Made by a program: the position numbers and the translations under genes
NCBI GenBank assembly: GCA_963780715.1
Contig: CAWADK010000002.1
Location: 146,048 to 210,047 of the forward strand
Reading direction: 5' to 3'
DNA: 64,000 bases
DNA from: JALORV01 sp963780715
GTDB taxonomy: Bacteria; Pseudomonadota; Gammaproteobacteria; Burkholderiales; Burkholderiaceae_F
Shown: in pieces, positions 63,497 through 64,000 of the stretch
How the letters are laid out: every line of letters starts with the position of its first letter
Position numbering within the stretch: the first letter of the stretch is position 1
The notes under the pieces: model-generated
The model's input: only the letters and a program-made list of their open reading frames with translations
Told to the model about the DNA's origin: nothing
Database searches by the model: none

Positions 63497-64000
63497 CTAC
63501 TTGGTCGCGGGAGGCGATGCCGGCGTAGCCGGTGTCGGCGGCGTTGCCTCCACGGGCGGCAACGTGTACTCCGACGGCGGCGACGGCGTGGGCCGGGGTG
63601 TCGACGGCGGTGCTGGGGCGGGCATCGGACCGGCCGACGGCGCTGCGGCGGCGGGCTCGCCCGGATTCACCCCGATGCCCGGCGTAAGAGAAAAGTCGTC
63701 GACCGCCGCCACGCCGGTCACGAAGTGCCGCGTTTCGCCGAAGCAGGTGGTCGGCAACCCGACCTTCTCCTCGTAATGCAGCGTGACCCGCTTGCCGACG
63801 ACGCGATTGATCTGCTCGGCGACCTTGTCGTCCCGCACCGTAAACAGGAATTTCTCGGGTATGGCGCCCGGCATCGTGACCAATGCCATCTCGCCCTCCC
63901 AGGTCTTGCAGAGCCAGCCCTTCTTGCTGAACTTTTGCACCCAGCCCGCACGTTCGCCGCTGGAATAGTTCCACGACAAAACGATTGCGAAATACGCGGC
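63497..64000 (-). CDS. Membrane-anchored hypothetical protein (5' end beyond the window)
   Basis: The open frame continues past position 64000, and the visible start AAYFAIVLSWNYSSGERAG looks like the end of a membrane anchor, so the gene begins outside. The folded part has VQKFSKKGWLCKTWEGEMAL, FLFTVRDDKVAEQINRVVG and VTLHYEEKVGLPTTCFGETR. The last 50 residues are Pro/Ala/Thr-rich, like an extended periplasmic tail. I recognise the conserved core as a common proteobacterial family of unknown function. It is convergent with valS. Confidence 0.65.
   Translation of the reverse strand, partial: AAYFAIVLSWNYSSGERAGWVQKFSKKGWLCKTWEGEMALVTMPGAIPEKFLFTVRDDKVAEQINRVVGKRVTLHYEEKVGLPTTCFGETRHFVTGVAAVDDFSLTPGIGVNPGEPAAAAPSAGPMPAPAPPSTPRPTPSPPSEYTLPPVEATPPTPATPASPPATK

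Overview
The window is GC-rich (about two thirds G+C by eye) and almost wall-to-wall coding. Several gene blocks are typical of Betaproteobacteria, most likely Burkholderiales or a relative: deoxynucleoside kinase-panB-panC, queA-tgt-yajC-secD-secF, recG-oxyR, lptF-lptG divergent from pepA-holC-valS, and a Bug/TctC-TctB-TctA carboxylate transporter. No plasmid, phage or insertion-sequence genes and no CRISPR array were seen. It looks like a chromosomal segment. The order-level assignment is an inference from gene order, not a computed phylogeny.

Layout. 0-8.3 kb: pantothenate genes, an RDD membrane protein, tRNA-Leu(CAA), queuosine genes queA/tgt, and the Sec accessory genes yajC/secD/secF. 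8.3-15.5 kb: a cytochrome b561-type protein facing a cytochrome c', purB, a glutathione transferase, a glycerophosphodiesterase/thioesterase pair, a class III CoA-transferase, acylphosphatase and an acetyltransferase. 15.6-23.7 kb: a tripartite tricarboxylate transporter, gamma-glutamyltransferase, a KASIII-like synthase, an orphan membrane protein in a less GC-rich patch, and a hydroxyisobutyrate-dehydrogenase-like enzyme. 23.7-33.4 kb: an eleven-gene run with an ECF sigma factor, a zinc anti-sigma factor, an ArsS-type radical SAM enzyme, a phosphoesterase-like protein, a VTT-flavoprotein fusion, two glycosyltransferases of the arsenosugar-associated types, a DUF3047 protein, another flavoprotein and a DUF1499 protein. 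33.5-42.7 kb: glycine-zipper protein, racemase, a same-strand block ridA-recG-oxyR-dps, a PAS-GGDEF-EAL protein, an XRE regulator and a phasin. 42.7-50 kb: cytochrome c plus sorbosone-dehydrogenase-like protein, a TonB receptor, tRNA-Ala(CGC), a kynurenine-formamidase-like hydrolase, ketopantoate reductase and a CysB-like regulator. 50-64 kb: a class II ribonucleotide reductase interrupted by an intein, a yybP-ykoY (manganese) riboswitch ahead of a TerC protein, lptG/lptF, pepA, holC, a proline-rich ORF, valS and a truncated membrane-anchored protein.

Three things stand out. (1) nrdJ carries a LAGLIDADG-type intein at the NP|CGE site. Its conserved blocks are scattered over all three forward frames, while both exteins are intact. 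(2) A two-hairpin element of about 90-100 bp occurs three times (2585, 5385 and 11950). Its stems change in compensating fashion, and in two copies the second hairpin ends just before a start codon (queA, secD). (3) Five genes between 2.9 and 20.3 kb (queA, the glycerophosphodiesterase, caiB-like, tctC-like, ggt) carry eight single-base insertions in all, each of which restores a normal-length protein when removed. This suggests consensus errors, or less likely recent decay, and should be kept in mind when reading those entries.
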